Origin: Glossina fuscipes
Lineage: Eukaryota; Arthropoda; Insecta; Diptera; Glossinidae
Length of the DNA stretch: 64,000 bases
NCBI RefSeq assembly: GCF_014805625.2
Contig: NW_023998523.1
Span: 509,483 to 573,482 of the forward strand
Reading direction: 5' to 3'
Below are positions 29,801-45,600 of this stretch, piece after piece. Each line of letters begins with the position of its first letter. Position 1 is the stretch's first letter. Under the pieces are notes generated by a model. The model was given only the letters and a program-made list of their open reading frames with translations, was not told where the DNA came from and did no database searches. The position numbers and the translations under genes are program-made.

Positions 29801-32800
29801 GCTGTAATTAGCTAATACGCAATCAATACAAAAGAGCCGTAAACAAATACAATTCAGATGAGTTATACCCAGGAAAGAATATGGCGACAATATAATGCTA
29901 AAGAAACACATTTGGCCAGCCAGGCTCTTGTAGGCTAGTTATTATACGTCAAGTCTTCCATTGGTTGCTTAAATTGGTAGCGTTGAAAGGAAAGGAAACT
30001 GGGCTTCCAAATAGGGCAATGCCTGGTTGAGATTGAATCTGACAGTAAAAGCCTGGGCTATGACTTCTTCCGTTGAAATCGAATTGCGGTAAAAACTACG
30101 GCTCGTAGCAGAAAGCACTATTCGGATGTAGCAGAGGTAAAGTACTCGTCGCATTGGTCCTCGTATGTATGAAGAAACAATTCGTCATTGGATTCTTTAG
30201 GTTGGTTTTTAAAATAATGGTCTAAACGTTATAAAGAGTGAAAGGACGTAAAAAATTTCTTGTCGGAATAGAGTTGCTTTACTGTCCGTCTGCCTATGCC
30301 AAGGTATGGCTCAGCGAGTGTACCATGACCCTTACAAGAATATTCTTTTGTTCGGATGGCAATGGATCATTACGCTCTCTTCCTTGTTCCCTCTCAAGAA
30401 CACTGACACTAGTAATTCTCACTCTTATTTATTACAACCCGTGATAAATATTCTAACGTCTTGTACACTTTGTCCACCTATCATTAATGATGTGTTTGAA
30501 AAAATAATGAATTGATATTGATCCGAATTGATTCGTCTTGGGTGTTGGGTATTTAAGAATCGGCCTAAGGTAAAATCATTTTTTTTTTTCACTTGTTGTT
30601 TTCCGAACACAAATTTCAGCAAACTTAAAATGAAGCGCTGTTGGCGGATGATTTTTGGTTTTTCTTTTTTCTTTTTTTTTTTTTTTTTGGTAAGTTTTCT
30701 TTATCACAACATGTAATCTTGTCAGAGTTTTCTCTTCAACTGTTGTTGCTGTTGGTTTTGTTTTTTTTTTTTTGGTGCTGCGCTTTTTGCTTAAGCAAAT
30801 CTTTCTCTTTGCACCCAAGAGTCCAACAAAAAAGAAAAAACACTTTTCTATATTTAGTTGAAGTAGTTTTTTTTTTCGTTTGCCTTCGACCGATGGTGTT
30901 ACGAATATTTTGTGTGACAGTGTTGTTGTTTTTGCGAGTTCTGTTGTTGCTTTTTTTTGCATTTTGAAAGAATCTGTTTTAACAGTTAAAATTGTTTTGT
31001 TGTAAAACATAACTTGTGTGACAGTCAGAGCGACTGAGTAAGAGAGGGGGTGTATGAGGATGATAGTGTGCTTTGGGTCCACAGTTGACGGCAAGAAATG
31101 TCTTTTGTATTGTATTGTATTTAGGGCATTAATGTTTTGTTTTAGTATAATTTAACTAAATCTCGATCTTAACTGGCATACACACATACATATAAATAAC
31201 AAAAAAAAAAAAAAAAAAAAAAAATTACGCCTAAGCAAAGCAAAAGTATTAAATTTGTTACTGTTTAAGTTGCACAACTGATCGATTGAATATTTTATTA
31301 AAAACAACAAACACACAATATTTTTTTGTTTAATTTTATTTTTTTTTTTTTTTTTTTTTTTTGTAATCAAGAACTCTTACTAAAACAAAAAAATGCCTGA
31401 CATTGGCCACAAAAACACATTAATTTGCATTAAAGCTAGAACAAGACCAACAATAAAAGCAAAACTTTATCATATCTTATAATCTGGAATAGCCTACAGT
31501 AGGTTTGTTAGTGGAGTAGAGTGCTAGTAGCTAAAATTCTTGGAATATAAGTTTTTAGTGGACATTTCATAGTATACGAATAAAAAACAAAACAAAAGAA
31601 AAGAAAAAACAAACAAATGTCTTTTTAACAAGAATAGAACAGAATCGAAATCTTGAAGATTTGTAGCTTTTTCTTAAGTAAGAGTCATTGCGCTAGACCT
31701 GATACAGGTATTTTCGTTGACCTCCGTTGTCAGTTGCAATTGAAATTAGGTCGAAAGCATGATGATTTTCCTCATAAAGAATAGAATTCATTTTGTAAAT
31801 AGAATTTCTATCTGATTAGTAGCCGTGAGATGTTTTGGGTCAAATAGAAAATAACCTTAAATTTCGATTTTGACAAATTTTGAAGAACTCTTCCACATAT
31901 ATATATCTTATTCAATATCATTTCCATATAGTGTTTGATTAGCTAGTTGGTTGTCATGTGCTCAGTTCTCAATTGTCCACAGCCGACAAGTCCACTTGTG
32001 CTTATGCTAATTTTTATAATCTACAATTCGTCTAGTTTAGCTTTAGTATATTCTTTTTTTCTTTTTTATTTTAAATGTTCATTTATTTATTAAATCTTCC
32101 TATGAAAAGCATTTAATAAGTATCTTATATCTACATTATAAGCCTGGCAATGACTACTAGTCCTGATCACCTTATCAACCTTTCAACTCATAAAACTTCT
32201 AGTGTATTGTGCTTGCTTAAGCATTCGAACATATATATATATATATATATATAAACAGGTGGACAGAAAAATATGTGCGAGCGCTATGCCATATGAATTA
32301 ATGTTTATAGTATATGTAGCGAAGAAGGAGGACGACTGGGTCGTCAGCTTCGCAATCAGAGAAAAATATACAAATTTATTGCTGCATCATTGGTCGGTCG
32401 CAAAATTTTCATCCCCATTTTAAACCCCCAAGAAAAGTGTTGACAGGTGCGGGGCAGTTAAAAAAAATTATCTTGCTTCCGATAATCGCATTATAATTTT
32501 AACAAGCGATCCCTTCAAGTCGTCTAGAGTAATATTTAATGAAATTGGAAATGTTTTGTCACCCCGCGCTATTCGTCGATGTTTATTAGGTGCCAATCTA
32601 CCAAGAAGAACTGTCCGGAAAGCTCCTTTGCTTAGAGCAGTTAATTTAGAAAGACTATGCTAAAAATTGCTATCCGTAAAAATTGGTGCAAATAAGAAGA
32701 TGAAAAAAGTGGAAAAATATACTTTGATACGTCGAAACGTGGAGGAATGGCGCGGAGAGGTAGGTATTCCAGCTGAGCGAAAAAAAATCTACATTAGAAT

Positions 32801-35800
32801 AACTCAAAACAGCTGTGAAGCATAGCGGAAGATACCTTATGATATGAGGCTGCCATTTTGAGAGAGTGTCGTTCTGCTACATCTCAGAACACACTAATAA
32901 GTATATATTTTTAATATAGTCAATCATTGGCGAGATATGTCGCCTGTTCGTGTAACGCGGTGACTGTCAGAAAGAGGTGCTGAAAGAAAAAAGGATAGCG
33001 AAATGTTGGGCACGATAAACAGGGCGTGAACCCAATCGCTAAGGGTTACATCTTTATCACGACTAAAGCCGGCTTACCTTTAATAAAGTGAAAGCTATCT
33101 TTGGAGATGAGGTGTTCGTTAAAGCGTAATGTTCTTTAGTTTTTTTCAGCGAACACGATAAAATGAGAAATATATAAAAGTTTCGAAATAGAGGTTTAAA
33201 GTTTTTTAATACGCAATAATATCACGACGGCTGTTCCCGGGAATTTGAAAAGGAACATAAGAAGAAAAACTTCGTTAAAATACTGAAATGTGCCAAAAAC
33301 AAATCATAGAAAGATTTGAGCCTTTAAAGGAATTGTTAATAAGCCATCTAGTTCTTCTGATCAAAACTGTACTTCGAACTTGGTTACGTTCAAATTAGGG
33401 AAATAAAACGTACGGAGCAATGCTTAAATTAGTCGCAGAACCAAATTAAAAATGCTATAGTAGATCATGGCCGTTAAATACTCTTCATCACCTTACAGTT
33501 ATTCGTCAGGCGACTTTTCAAAATAAGTTTTAACATGCGACATGGTCGAAGAATTAGTCGGAACCGTACTATTTTCAATAGCGTCCGCGCTTGAGAGAAA
33601 ACATGTCACTAAATCAAGTTTCATCAAAATATCTCAAAAATTGCGATCTGTCGTTTGACTATAATAAAACCATATGAACAGAAAAGCTTACATTGATCCA
33701 GAAAGTGGCTCTAAGTCGATCGAAATAATAAAAGACGAATCGTTCTGAACGTTGCATACATCCGTACAAAGTCACTATAACCTTGCACCACAAATGGTAT
33801 GGGGCATAAAAACTAAGGCATTAACTAGGTTGGAATGTGATTTTTCCCAAGATCTCAAACTTTACCTTAAAAGCCTCTGTAAGGCAAGAGCTTTTGTTGA
33901 GAGAATATGTTGTGGCCTTTTATAAATATATTTGGAAGCATTGCAAACGTCAAAGCTTAAGTGAGAATATATTGAGACACTTTCTTAAATATAAAATAAA
34001 TTTTTGTTCATTTATTATTTCACTCCACGAATGATCAATATCCTGATGAAAAAGCGAAACTTTTAGATGGAAACGAAGATGATGTTTGCTTTTCGAGAAT
34101 ACTTTTTGTGCTTGTGCTTGTATTTTCATAATCTTATTAGCTGGCATTAAGTTAAAAGGGTTGCGGTTTTTTTAGTTAACACATTTGACGATTGTTTGAA
34201 CATTTTCATAAGCAACCCTTACATAACCTTTCAGTTGAGTATTCAAAATATTATTATTTAAATCCGTTTTTTTTTTATTTTTATTTTTTTTATTTTTTTC
34301 TATCTAATTCATCCGAGAGCATAGTCACAGTCGAAACCGTTAGTTGACTTTTCAAGTTTGTTAAAAATTTTAACATAAAAGCAGTTATTAAGTCAAGCTT
34401 AAGAATGCTTCTATGTTTTCCTTCATTATTATGCAAACCTTTCATTGCGGTTTGAAAATAAATTTAATTAAAATGAAATAACAACAAAAGAAAAACGCGT
34501 TTATCTTACTTATGAACTTTCAGTGTACTTCCGTCGAAAGTTCACACTTCTCAACAACATGTCTCTCTGCGAGTATGCGATAATTTGGCATAGTAAATAT
34601 GGGATGGGGGAAAAGTTGGGGGAAGGAGGAGGACAAAAAGCTAAACAAATAAAACTCACATAATCATGAGCGATAGATAATTATCTTGCATAAAATACGA
34701 CATGATGTAAATATCTTACATTATTCAGTTCATATTTGCATACTGATGAGCCTAAAATAAGAACGATTTTGAAACCTTGATAATGAACGAATAAACTGAA
34801 AGAAAGATCTCTCTTAAGTACTTAATTCGTGGCTTATTCTAATCCTCTATTCACACATTTCGTTTTATGTTTTATTAAAAACCTGATGAAATTTATGAAA
34901 TTTTCACAAGTTCGCAAGCATACAGAAGAGGCAGAAAAGGCTCGTAAACATTTTTAATACCCTGAGTATTGCTCATAATGTGAAACCCACTCACTTTAAG
35001 AATGAATGTGAGCGCACACAGTAAGCAATTCAAACAGCGTGCAACAGTGTCAGACAGGCAGTCAGCCAAGAATACCTATACAGGTATGTAAATGTTGTTA
35101 ATCAAATAAGCCGCATCTGGGCAACGACTTCAACTCAAACTTTAAAGCGAGACAGTAGTAGCTGCTGCGATCGAGTAGTGAAAAAACCATGATCACATGC
35201 TCTGTCAGTTGGCAGGGCGATAGGGAGATGAGCGATAATAGGGCAGAAGGCGACAAGTTACATCTGCTATACAGCACACATTTTAAACCCGGTTTAACTA
35301 TTCACTCGCAAAGAATCGGAGAGAAGACTGCCTCATGAAAACCTATTCGCTTATTACTTTTACGAAATGGGATTTTTCGAAATACTTTTAGGGTTTTGTT
35401 CGCTATGGTTACATTTGACTTTCCGTTCACTTTCGCATTCTAAACATTCGATCAGCCTATGTCTTATATTGGCGTATGGAAAAGTTACTTTGCAATTTGT
35501 ATCTTAATTTATGTTTCCTAAGGAAGAGGTTTGCAAACGGTCGCAATTCAAACGCTTACATGAAGGGGAGCCGACTCTTTCTATATCCTCCTGTATTCGC
35601 ACATATGGAGATGACAAACTTTGTAGAAAATTCATCGCCTAGTGGTGAATGCAAAAACAACAAAAAAGTCAAACATCACGTCAGTTAGTGGCACACGTTC
35701 CGTTTTACGCCGCTGGTAGAAAAAATTGGCAGAAATAACACACAATTGTTAGCTGAAAATAAGTAAAAACATCTCTCTCTCTCTTTCTCTTTCTCTCTCA

Positions 35801-38800
35801 CACACACACACACACACCCTCTCTCTCTCTCTCTCATTCTATCGTTTATTTTTGCGAGAAAAGAATATAAAAGATTTTAACTAAAGTGTAACGTTGCCGC
35901 CGTTTTTGGTCTGTCATTACAGATATGTTAGGCAATCTGTCTTCGTCGTTTTCTCGGCCGTCCTCATATTCAGGTGCACACGAACGGAATATATTGGGAT
36001 GGAAACAGAAAAATACCGCTTTAAATGCAAATTTTCTACTGACAATTGGCGGCACATTTTCATTGCGAATAATACGGACAAACGTTGATGCGTCTGTCAC
36101 GATTTCCCACGCAGTCACCTCGCAATATTTATAGAAAAGAGCAAACCGAAGAGAGAAAGAGAGAGAGAGAGAGCAACGCGTATTTCATTGTAGTAGTGGT
36201 GCTAAAATAAGGTGCTGTAGCAGTTCGGTTTGTTGATGATGGCGGTAATGATGTCGTTGGCGTCCACTCTGTCCACTTTATATATATGCTGACAATATTG
36301 ATGAAACAATTTTTTTTTATAAACAATTCAGATAATACAGAAGAGCTCTAAAGCCGGCTTTTAGTATGTCGTGCAATTTAATAGATATTACAGGCAGAGT
36401 ACATATATAGTTGCTTAACTTGTCAATTTTATACTGAGATCAGTTCAGTAGGTCACTCGTTTACAGATAAAGGAATGGTAAGATATAAAACCAAAAAAAA
36501 AAAAGAAGAAAATTCAGTCAACGAACAACCACACGCTTCTCTTTTGCTTTCTTTTGTGCACAAAATCAACGCTAAGAATAGATTGTTATAGTTACTGCCG
36601 TGTCTTCGGTTTGAATTTTGTTTTTTATATTTTTTCACTACTGTCCTGCTATTAATGAATTGACACAGCTGAAATAGAAGACAAAAGATTAAAGCGAAAA
36701 CACATGCCCAATGTTGCTGATGCCGATGATGATGTGAATGACAATAATCTTACGTATACGCGCGAAACAAAAGGTGACCAGCGTTTATAAAGCAACATTG
36801 TACCCTGTTGATTTTTATTAGACTAAAGACATCATCATCGTCATATGCCATCTTGCTTTAGAACGAGTAGACATGTCGTTATTTTTAGATCCTATCAGTC
36901 AGTGTTGCTTAAACTTTACTCTCGATTTAAGTACATGAAGACCCATTATTTTGCTTATCAAAATTATCAATACAGTGCTATAAAAAGTTGCATTTAAGTT
37001 TTCAAGTCTTGTTCTATGACACGTTTCCTTTGACTAATTTAGCCTATTTTCAACAACAACGTGAGTGGAAGGGAAATGTTTATCACAAATACGTGCTTCA
37101 GACTGAAAGTTTGATATTGGTAAAGGATGTATATATTTCGTAGGGTCCCTGAATGTTCCTTCTGGGCCTATATTCTTTATGTCGCTGTAAGCATAAAAAC
37201 GATATTTAGGCAACAAATAGTTTAATATCTACAGAAACAAACGATAATTACAATCAACAATATCAGCTGAGTACTTCTTACGTGTCTTCGACAGGATTTA
37301 AAATAAGCCATCCCAACTTTGATTGTGAAAGAAAAGCTGTATTATTCCTCTTGACGTAGAGTGCTCATTCGACCTTTGGTGTTCGTGAACGTTACGCATT
37401 ATTTCTGAGTATTTATCTTTCTCGCGGCTCGTTCCATAATTGGCTAGCTTTGGAGCAAAACAACACCATTTTCAAGCTTAAATAAAAGTATGAACGACAT
37501 CATATATATCGCGGCTGAAAGCTTCAAGAAATAACATAAGTACTGGGTTACACCCTCTCCCTAATGTCTCTCAAAAAAAAAAAAAAAAAAAAGAGATAAT
37601 AATTTCGAACGCTTATCTTAAATCCTAAATATTTTAAAGTATAGGAATGAAAACTTGGAGTAGAATTTGATAAACTTGATCAGCTTGAATAGGACAACGA
37701 ACTAGAGAGATTGAAAGCTCTTGTTACTAGTCATTTATATACACCTACTATATATGTGTAGGAAAAAATATGAAATAAAATGAAAGGTCTTGTTAGTAGT
37801 GCAGTACTGCAGAGCTAAAAGTTTATGATTAGCATATCTAGCCACTAACTATTATAGAACGATGCTTATTGCAGAAATTTTCAACTGAACTGCTTTAAAG
37901 TTGGTCACCCTTGTTGATCGTCCCTCAACTCTATTGTGTAAAATGAGGAGACAAAAATAGTTCAACTACAGTAAACGAGAATAAATAAAGAAAATCTATT
38001 ATCATCAGCATATCTAAGATAACATTGTTGCTAAAGCAGAATCCAAGTCGTTCACTCAAAATGCCTAGATGGCGGATCTAATAGTTTTAGTTAGACACAA
38101 ACCCACTTACAGTCCGCAAAGCACGCTACACATTTATATATATAGATATATATATATATAGGAGCAGATAATGGAGCAAAGTTAAATCAAAGGTCTTTTA
38201 TTTTTTGTTATTTGGTTTTTCATATAATTTTTATTTCACTTTTTTTTCTCTTATTTGCTTCCTATATATATGTATATGTTAAGAATGTTGGGTGCATTTT
38301 ATCAGTTAACCAAACATGCAGACGTCAATCAACCATTCATTCAGAGTCGTACGACCGAACTGTCCATCGAAGCATTGATGGTTTTTATTTTGATTTGTTT
38401 TTTTAAAGGCAAGTAAGAGTACATAGAGACGACGACACAAATCAACTTAACTATGACCGCAAGCCCAAATCAGCGTCATAGCAAGTAGACTTTTGTAGAA
38501 ACACAACCATTACCCCCGCCAATGTTACGACAAACTTAATGCTGCTGCTGCTGTTGCTGTTGCCGGTGCTGATGGTGGTGCTGGTGCTGGTGCTGGTACT
38601 GGTGCTGGTGCTAGTGCTGGTTCTAATGCTGATGCTGCTTCTATTGGTGTTACATGCTTACATTCATTCAATATCTTTGTATGGATAGTTATTCATCATC
38701 ATCATCCACTTCCACATCATTTTCAAAATAACGTTGTTGTCATCATTGTTTTTATCAGCGGTCGTTAGTCAGTCAGCCAGTCGGTAAACAACATATTTCA

Positions 38801-39597
38801 AGTTTTTTGTAGTTTTACTTTGTTTTTTATTTATTTATTTTTTGTGTTTTATTTTATTTTATTTTATTTTTTATTATTTTGTTTTTTTTGTACTCTTCGC
38901 TGTTGTTTTGCAGCTAGTAAGTAGTAGTAGTAATACCGATCACAAAGATATTCTATAATTTTTCCGATTCAAATGCAATTTCTCTATTCACATTGTCTGG
39001 ATAGTTGTGTAGACATATATGCGTGTGTTTACTTATTTGTATTATATTCTACGTTGCCGCCTTCATTTGCAAACGATTTATTAAGTCAGTCACTCTAATG
39101 GAACATTTGATGATGAAAGAAAAAGAAAAAAACTTGGCCGCTTGCGTTTTAAATTCATTCAGAACTATGCCATCTCTCATAAACTTTTCTTCTTCTTCTT
39201 CTTCTTCTTCTTCTTCTATCTCGCGTAACTTTCCGATAAAATTATTATAAGAAAAACTCTCCATTTAAATACATACTAAGGTATATTAATAAAATAAAAC
39301 GAAAGCCGTTGAAATTCTTTCCTAAACAAAGTAGCATATATACCGCATAATACTTACTACCAATGCATACATGCACTTACACTTACTCATTTATTGTTTA
39401 CTCTCACATATCGCATAACTGCCTTTAGATAGCTGCTATTCAAAAATGTTTTGTTTTTTTTTTTAACATTTAAAGAAGAAAAAAAAAAAAAAAAAAAAAA
39501 GAACACACTAACCGCTATTATTGTTATATGTATGCTAGGAGAGCTTGCGCTAAAAAGTTTGAGAAGAAAACGTTAAGCTAATGAAATGCATATATAT

Positions 39598-39628
<31 letters not shown>

Positions 39629-42600
39629 CATATTTTGGCTTTTAACAGAAACAGAGAAAACAAAAACTAGCACAACCTGTCAATTGGAAACGATAGTTAA
39701 CGTTTAGAATAAGTAATGAAAAATTTTTATTTATCTCCTTTTTTTATATTTTTTTACTTAGTACAACTTGCATTTTCTGCATTCTGATTAGTAATAGAGG
39801 CGGGTAGTGGGAAAGTCGTTAACCAACAACTCTTTTTTTCCTTTTATTTTATTGTATTCAATATTTATGTTTCTCTTATCTGCGTATGCCTACATATGCA
39901 TATATACATATTTGTGTAGAAAAAAAATAGGAAGTAGGCGTATTTAATATATGATTTGTAATCATTTCCCACGATCATCTCCTTGCATTCGAAGGTAACG
40001 TAAGAAACTTCTATAAACATAGTTGAGACGATCAACATTAGAGACAAATCATCGCAATGACTTTAAGTTCTAACAAAGCATTACTTTCGTGATGCTATGC
40101 CAAAGTCTTTGAAAGGTTGATAAAGGCCCCTAAAGGACATCGCACGGAAATCTGCAATTGTTCGGCAAATATTTAAATCTTTAAGCTTTGCGAGATTAGG
40201 GAACTTTTGCGCCCATTGTTGCTTTTATTTTTAATTTTTTTTTTTTTTTTTTGTCTATCTTGCTTTTGCTGAGTCCGAAAATTTAGTCCATATTTCATTC
40301 CCAAAAAGTGTTATCATCTTTCAATTTTTAAATAAGTGGAACTTGTTCAAAATAAACTATGGCATAATGGCAGTTTCGCATGCGCGGAAATTCATTTTAC
40401 TACACAAAGTCAACTGTTAATCTAAATTACGTTTATTTAATTGCAAGCAAAAACTTCTAAATCAAAATTATTGACACTTGGTTCAAATAATAGGATAATT
40501 TAAGAATCTTTGCGCCTTAAACTAAACAATCGTCACAATGCCATATATGATGATTTGAGTTTTCCAAGGTACAAAATTTTAAAGAAAGGGAAAGCCAAAC
40601 ACACATTCATAATGTTTTACTTATGTCCCTTATGCACCTGATGAATGTCGAAAACATTGACAGGGTTTAGCAGAACCTTTGACGAAAAGATATCAAAACC
40701 CAAATGTCGCGATGAAGTTAGTTATTGGTAACTAACAAATGCAGTCGAATCAAGAGGGTCGAATTGTAATATTGGACAAGACTAGAACCAGAACTGAAGC
40801 GCTCCTTGAAATAATTTTTAAATAGGCCTCGGAAGGATTATAACTAAAAACTACACTATCCTAAAAATCGCGAACTCAATTTCAAAGGAGTTGCATAAAT
40901 AATATAAAAATCACTGAAATGGATTTACGTTAGAATATAATTGCCATCGAATTCTAGATCCGAATGAACATTTGATTCTTTGCCGTGCGGGCTACATTTT
41001 CATCACTTCTAAGTATTTTGCGATGTTTTGCGGTTTAAGAAATTTTTTCTTTCACTATTTCTGTTTTATATACGAAGCAGAAATATTTAGTCAAATCTAA
41101 AATTGCATATCATAATTGCGGACAATATAAACAATGTTTTCGAATTGAAAAAACACATAGCTTAAGGGAATTTATCAAACGGAGTTTCATATTATTTTTC
41201 TAAGCTTTTAAAATTTCACTATGGCTTCCATCCGGAAATTAAGCATTTCGCACAGTAGATTGAAAGATGTCAAGCTGAATATGGTATTTCGGAACTCTCA
41301 CTGGCATAATGGTATAGATAAGCATTGTGCAACTATGCTTATGACATACAAATTATCTAATTACAAACATATACCCGGACAGTTAAGGCTTCACAGTAAT
41401 CTTACTACGTGTATTATAACGAATCACACCATAGTATGAATTATAGCCACTTATCCGAACTATGGGAATAATTAAAATATTATTATTTTTTGTTTCCCTT
41501 TTAAATTCATTTATATAGCAAACAAGCTTTATGTAAACGTAAGCTATTGTGCAAAGGACGTAGTTTTTGGTAAATGCAACATGAAATAGTCAAAATATGT
41601 ACGACCTAAGTACAAAAGTGGCAAGACTAAGGTTAATCACTAACCGTGGTGACTAAGAGTAAGCAAGCACGACAAGCTTTTAAGAAAACTTAATTTTATA
41701 TCCAAGAGAGGGTAATCCCGGCTGCAAAAATGAAGCTATCGGCTTCAAATTTGGCAGAAACATTAGAAGTTCTTGTAGGCAGATTGGTGCAGAATAAGGG
41801 CGACATCGGTAAAAAGGCATGACTACGTTGCTACGTACAACAAGATTACTTCTGTTTTTCAAAAGTAATAAAAAACTGTTTTTTTTTGCTCTTTACTCAT
41901 AAACTAAAGCAGATAACTATAAAAAAATTAAATATGCATCCGACGGGCGATAGTGCCTGCAATAGAATTGAAAAATTAACCGCTTCTACCCAATATTATA
42001 GTGTGTCACGATATAATCTTTTTTTTCAATACCTAATCATGTCCGTCTATCCGTCTGCTCAATTGTGTAATGAAAATACCGCCTACAAATTTGCAAAAGA
42101 ATTTGGAAGCGAGATAAACTTTTCAAAGGACACGCCTATAATTCCTTACCCTGGGCTATAAATACTTTTATAATAAAATAATAAAATGCCCTCCTTACAG
42201 AGCGTAAAAATTTATTTTTTTTATTTTTTTCGTCTTTTTTAGGATGATGAGGATGGGTACAAACGAAGAAGAGGATATAATTTTCTTACTTTTTTAAGAT
42301 TGCGCTTTTCTGTAGGCTTGTAGTTATCTTAAGATCAGATACTCTTCGCTCTTCGATATAATTCAAAAACCATCGACTGTGCGAATTTTCTCCCGAGATT
42401 TTCTTAGTACCTTTTCACCGTATACGACGCAACTTTGTGGAAGGATAACTAAACAGGAGTTTAGTTTCTGTATACCAGTATTAATTATTATCTGTATATC
42501 AGTTATTTATTAGATTTTAACATTAATTACTATATTGAAAGAACAGCTAGAGTAAGATGGCTCGTAACAGATGTAACGCATAGAAAAACTGCTTTAGTTT

Positions 42601-45600
42601 CCTGCACGAAGTAATTTCTTTTAAAGAGAAAAACGGCGAAATATTCGTAGAGGGAAATGCTTTAGGATTTCATTTTTGAGCCTAATAATTTTTTCATTTA
42701 TTTTTATATAGCACTCAACTTTTACGTAATTTTTTCCTCTGTGTGTTTACAAATTCACTTAAAGCGCCTTCAATTTACAGAGTAAACAGAGTAAAAATAT
42801 TAAAGAATCTGTTTCTACCTTTTTTTCATTTTTTGTCTTATTTCTCTTATATTTCTCGTTGTATATGACCATTAAAACCTTGATCTTTTAACTACTCCTG
42901 GAATTATGTTTAATCAGATCTTGAATATCGAAACTAATTGTAAAATAAATTGACTGTCACGTTTTGGACGTTACCGATATTTTAATCGCCCGCAGACGTA
43001 TGTTAATCGAAACATATGAGTTGTTTAAGGACAATAGCAGTCATTTTAATTCGCATATACGCAATAAACGGCGGGAAACTTCATTAACATCCTATGCTGA
43101 AGCAGCGATATAATCGGCGAGAGGTTATATCCGAATCGATTTTTTATTGAAAGGGGGTAATATAAACTTAAAATAAGGCTGTAATAGAATCCATCAAGGA
43201 GATGAATCGAAGAAAGCAAAGGGTTTTAAAGTACACCAAAGTATTAAACAGAGAGAGAGAGAGAGAGAGAGAGAAAAGATGAAGCTAAGAATGATAATTT
43301 ATTCGCTTTAAATAAAAGTATTGAATATTTTATAGACTTGGAATTTTTTTTTTATAGTCATTCATTTCCTATATTGCGTAATGACTTCATTTTACAATGC
43401 GTTTCGTATTTTTAGGTCATGCATTTCCCATTAATGATTTTATATAGTGTATCGTTTTTTTTTTTTCTTTGGTGCGCACTTTCCTTTATCTATTTATTTA
43501 GTTTATTTAATAGTAACAGTAGTAGTAGTAGCAGTGATAACGGTAGTAGCATTTCTGCGGGAGGAAGAACTGAAACAGAAAAGTAGTGTAAGCAATTCTA
43601 ATACGATATTAGAAAATATAATTTTATTCTTTTTAGATTTGAAAAAATACAAATAATGCAAAATAGTAATTATCATAAAAATGGTTTATATATGTATATA
43701 AAAAAAAAAAAGAAAAATTGATTTTTTCTAGGTCTTAAAAGTGGAAGAATATAATCATAAAAAAAAAAAAATTCCAAGTAAATCAGTACACGTTAGACAA
43801 CTAAATGAGTGCATGCATAACACGGCTTCTTAGTTGCTCTTTTTGAACAGAAGCAAAATTTAATTATCGATCTCTAATTCTATAAAGTCTTTCGTTTGAT
43901 TTGTGCACAAAGCAATCATGGCGTTTGAAATTTATGCATACGTAAATATATATATATATATATATATATAAATGTATGTACATATATGAATGTGTAATGT
44001 GCAATCATCTTGAAAAAATTAATCATAAATGCAATTCGATCGCGGTTAGAATAAATACAATATTTTATACATAATGTGCGGAGTACGATAAAACTTCCTG
44101 GGTCGCGTGTTATAATAAATGTTAGATGGTGGAAGATGCACGGAAAAGAGAGAGCAAAAGAAATGGTGTTACAACATTACGCCATCCATTTCAGAAATAT
44201 GCAGAAACGAAGATTGCAATGAGGTAATGCAAACAATTGTATGAAAAGAAAAGAAAAAAAAAAACTTACGTGTAAATCAAAAGAAGATTAAGAAGAACAA
44301 AACAACATGTAGAGGCAAAGTAGTCAGGTTGAAGCGAATCTCCTATCGTCTACCATATCTCATATTTTGCCTTGAATCCCAATTTACATGAAATTAATGC
44401 ACAAGAAAATTAAAAAACATCGCGACCAGTAATATTCGAACCTTTCGACATATCCGATAATTCTTTCTTCTCTTTTTCATTCCGTTATTCTTGAAAAAAG
44501 CTCACGTTATTGGGTTTTTGTCAATTAAAGATAAAATATATGCTTACATAGACGTTAAGGTCTGGCCCTCTAATTTTGTTGGCCCAAAAAAGTCACAATC
44601 CCAATCTTATGCATGATCCACTGCGCGAGCGAGATGCTCTTCGAAATATATAAGCGTTAAGCCAATATGCTTTTAGTGTCAGCTTTCATAGGCTGACGGA
44701 TAATTGAGTAGTAAGTGCATGCGTAGTGCATTATATCATTATATATTTCCGAATTGTTCAGAGAACTGACTGCATCGGTACTCGAAAATATCGAAATCGA
44801 CTAAACTAAATTACTTCTCTTCTTCCTTTGCTCATTATACAGTAATTCGTAGACTCGTTCTACTACAAGTATTCACTTGCAAGCTTCTAGCCAGAAAGGT
44901 AAGCGTCGTTGATGGACGTCTCTAGTTAAAATCCTTTTCCGCTATATGTGTAAAGCCACCAGTGCCAGTTTAGTGCAATAATAAAAATGCAAAGAATTCG
45001 ATCATTTTTTGTAGGGTGTCCTAAGTGAAAAAAAAAGTGTAATTTTTCCCGAAAAATGCAAATATATTTCTTCGCCTTTTTTTTAGAGATGAACCAACAG
45101 ATCTGTGTATTTTCTTGTTTGTGCATATTGATCAACAAAGTTAATATATCGTATAGTTTGAAATATGCAAACATAATTTGCAAATATAATATTTTGAGCG
45201 CATGCTGTAAGTCGATCTGTCTGTCTGTCTGTTTGTCTGTCATTTAAGGTTAGAAAATGCATACAAAATGTCAGTCAATATATCAGTTTCTCTTGTTGTT
45301 ATTGTGATTGTGCTATTTTGTATTTCTTGTTGTTAACGCTGCTGCTACTGCTGCTGCTGCTGCTGCTGATGCTTCTGTTGCAGCCGCAACAATTGGCGCT
45401 CTTGATGATGATGATGACAATGATGATGATGACGATGATGAAAACATATTTATGTGTAGTTGTGGTGCAATATGTAGATGAGCTAAGTTTCACCAGAGTT
45501 ATGAAAGCTGCTTTACATTGATGACAGAGCGATTGCACTAAGTAAAAATATTTCTTCTTCATTTTTTTTTTTTTTTTTTATTATTCTATTTCATTCTTTC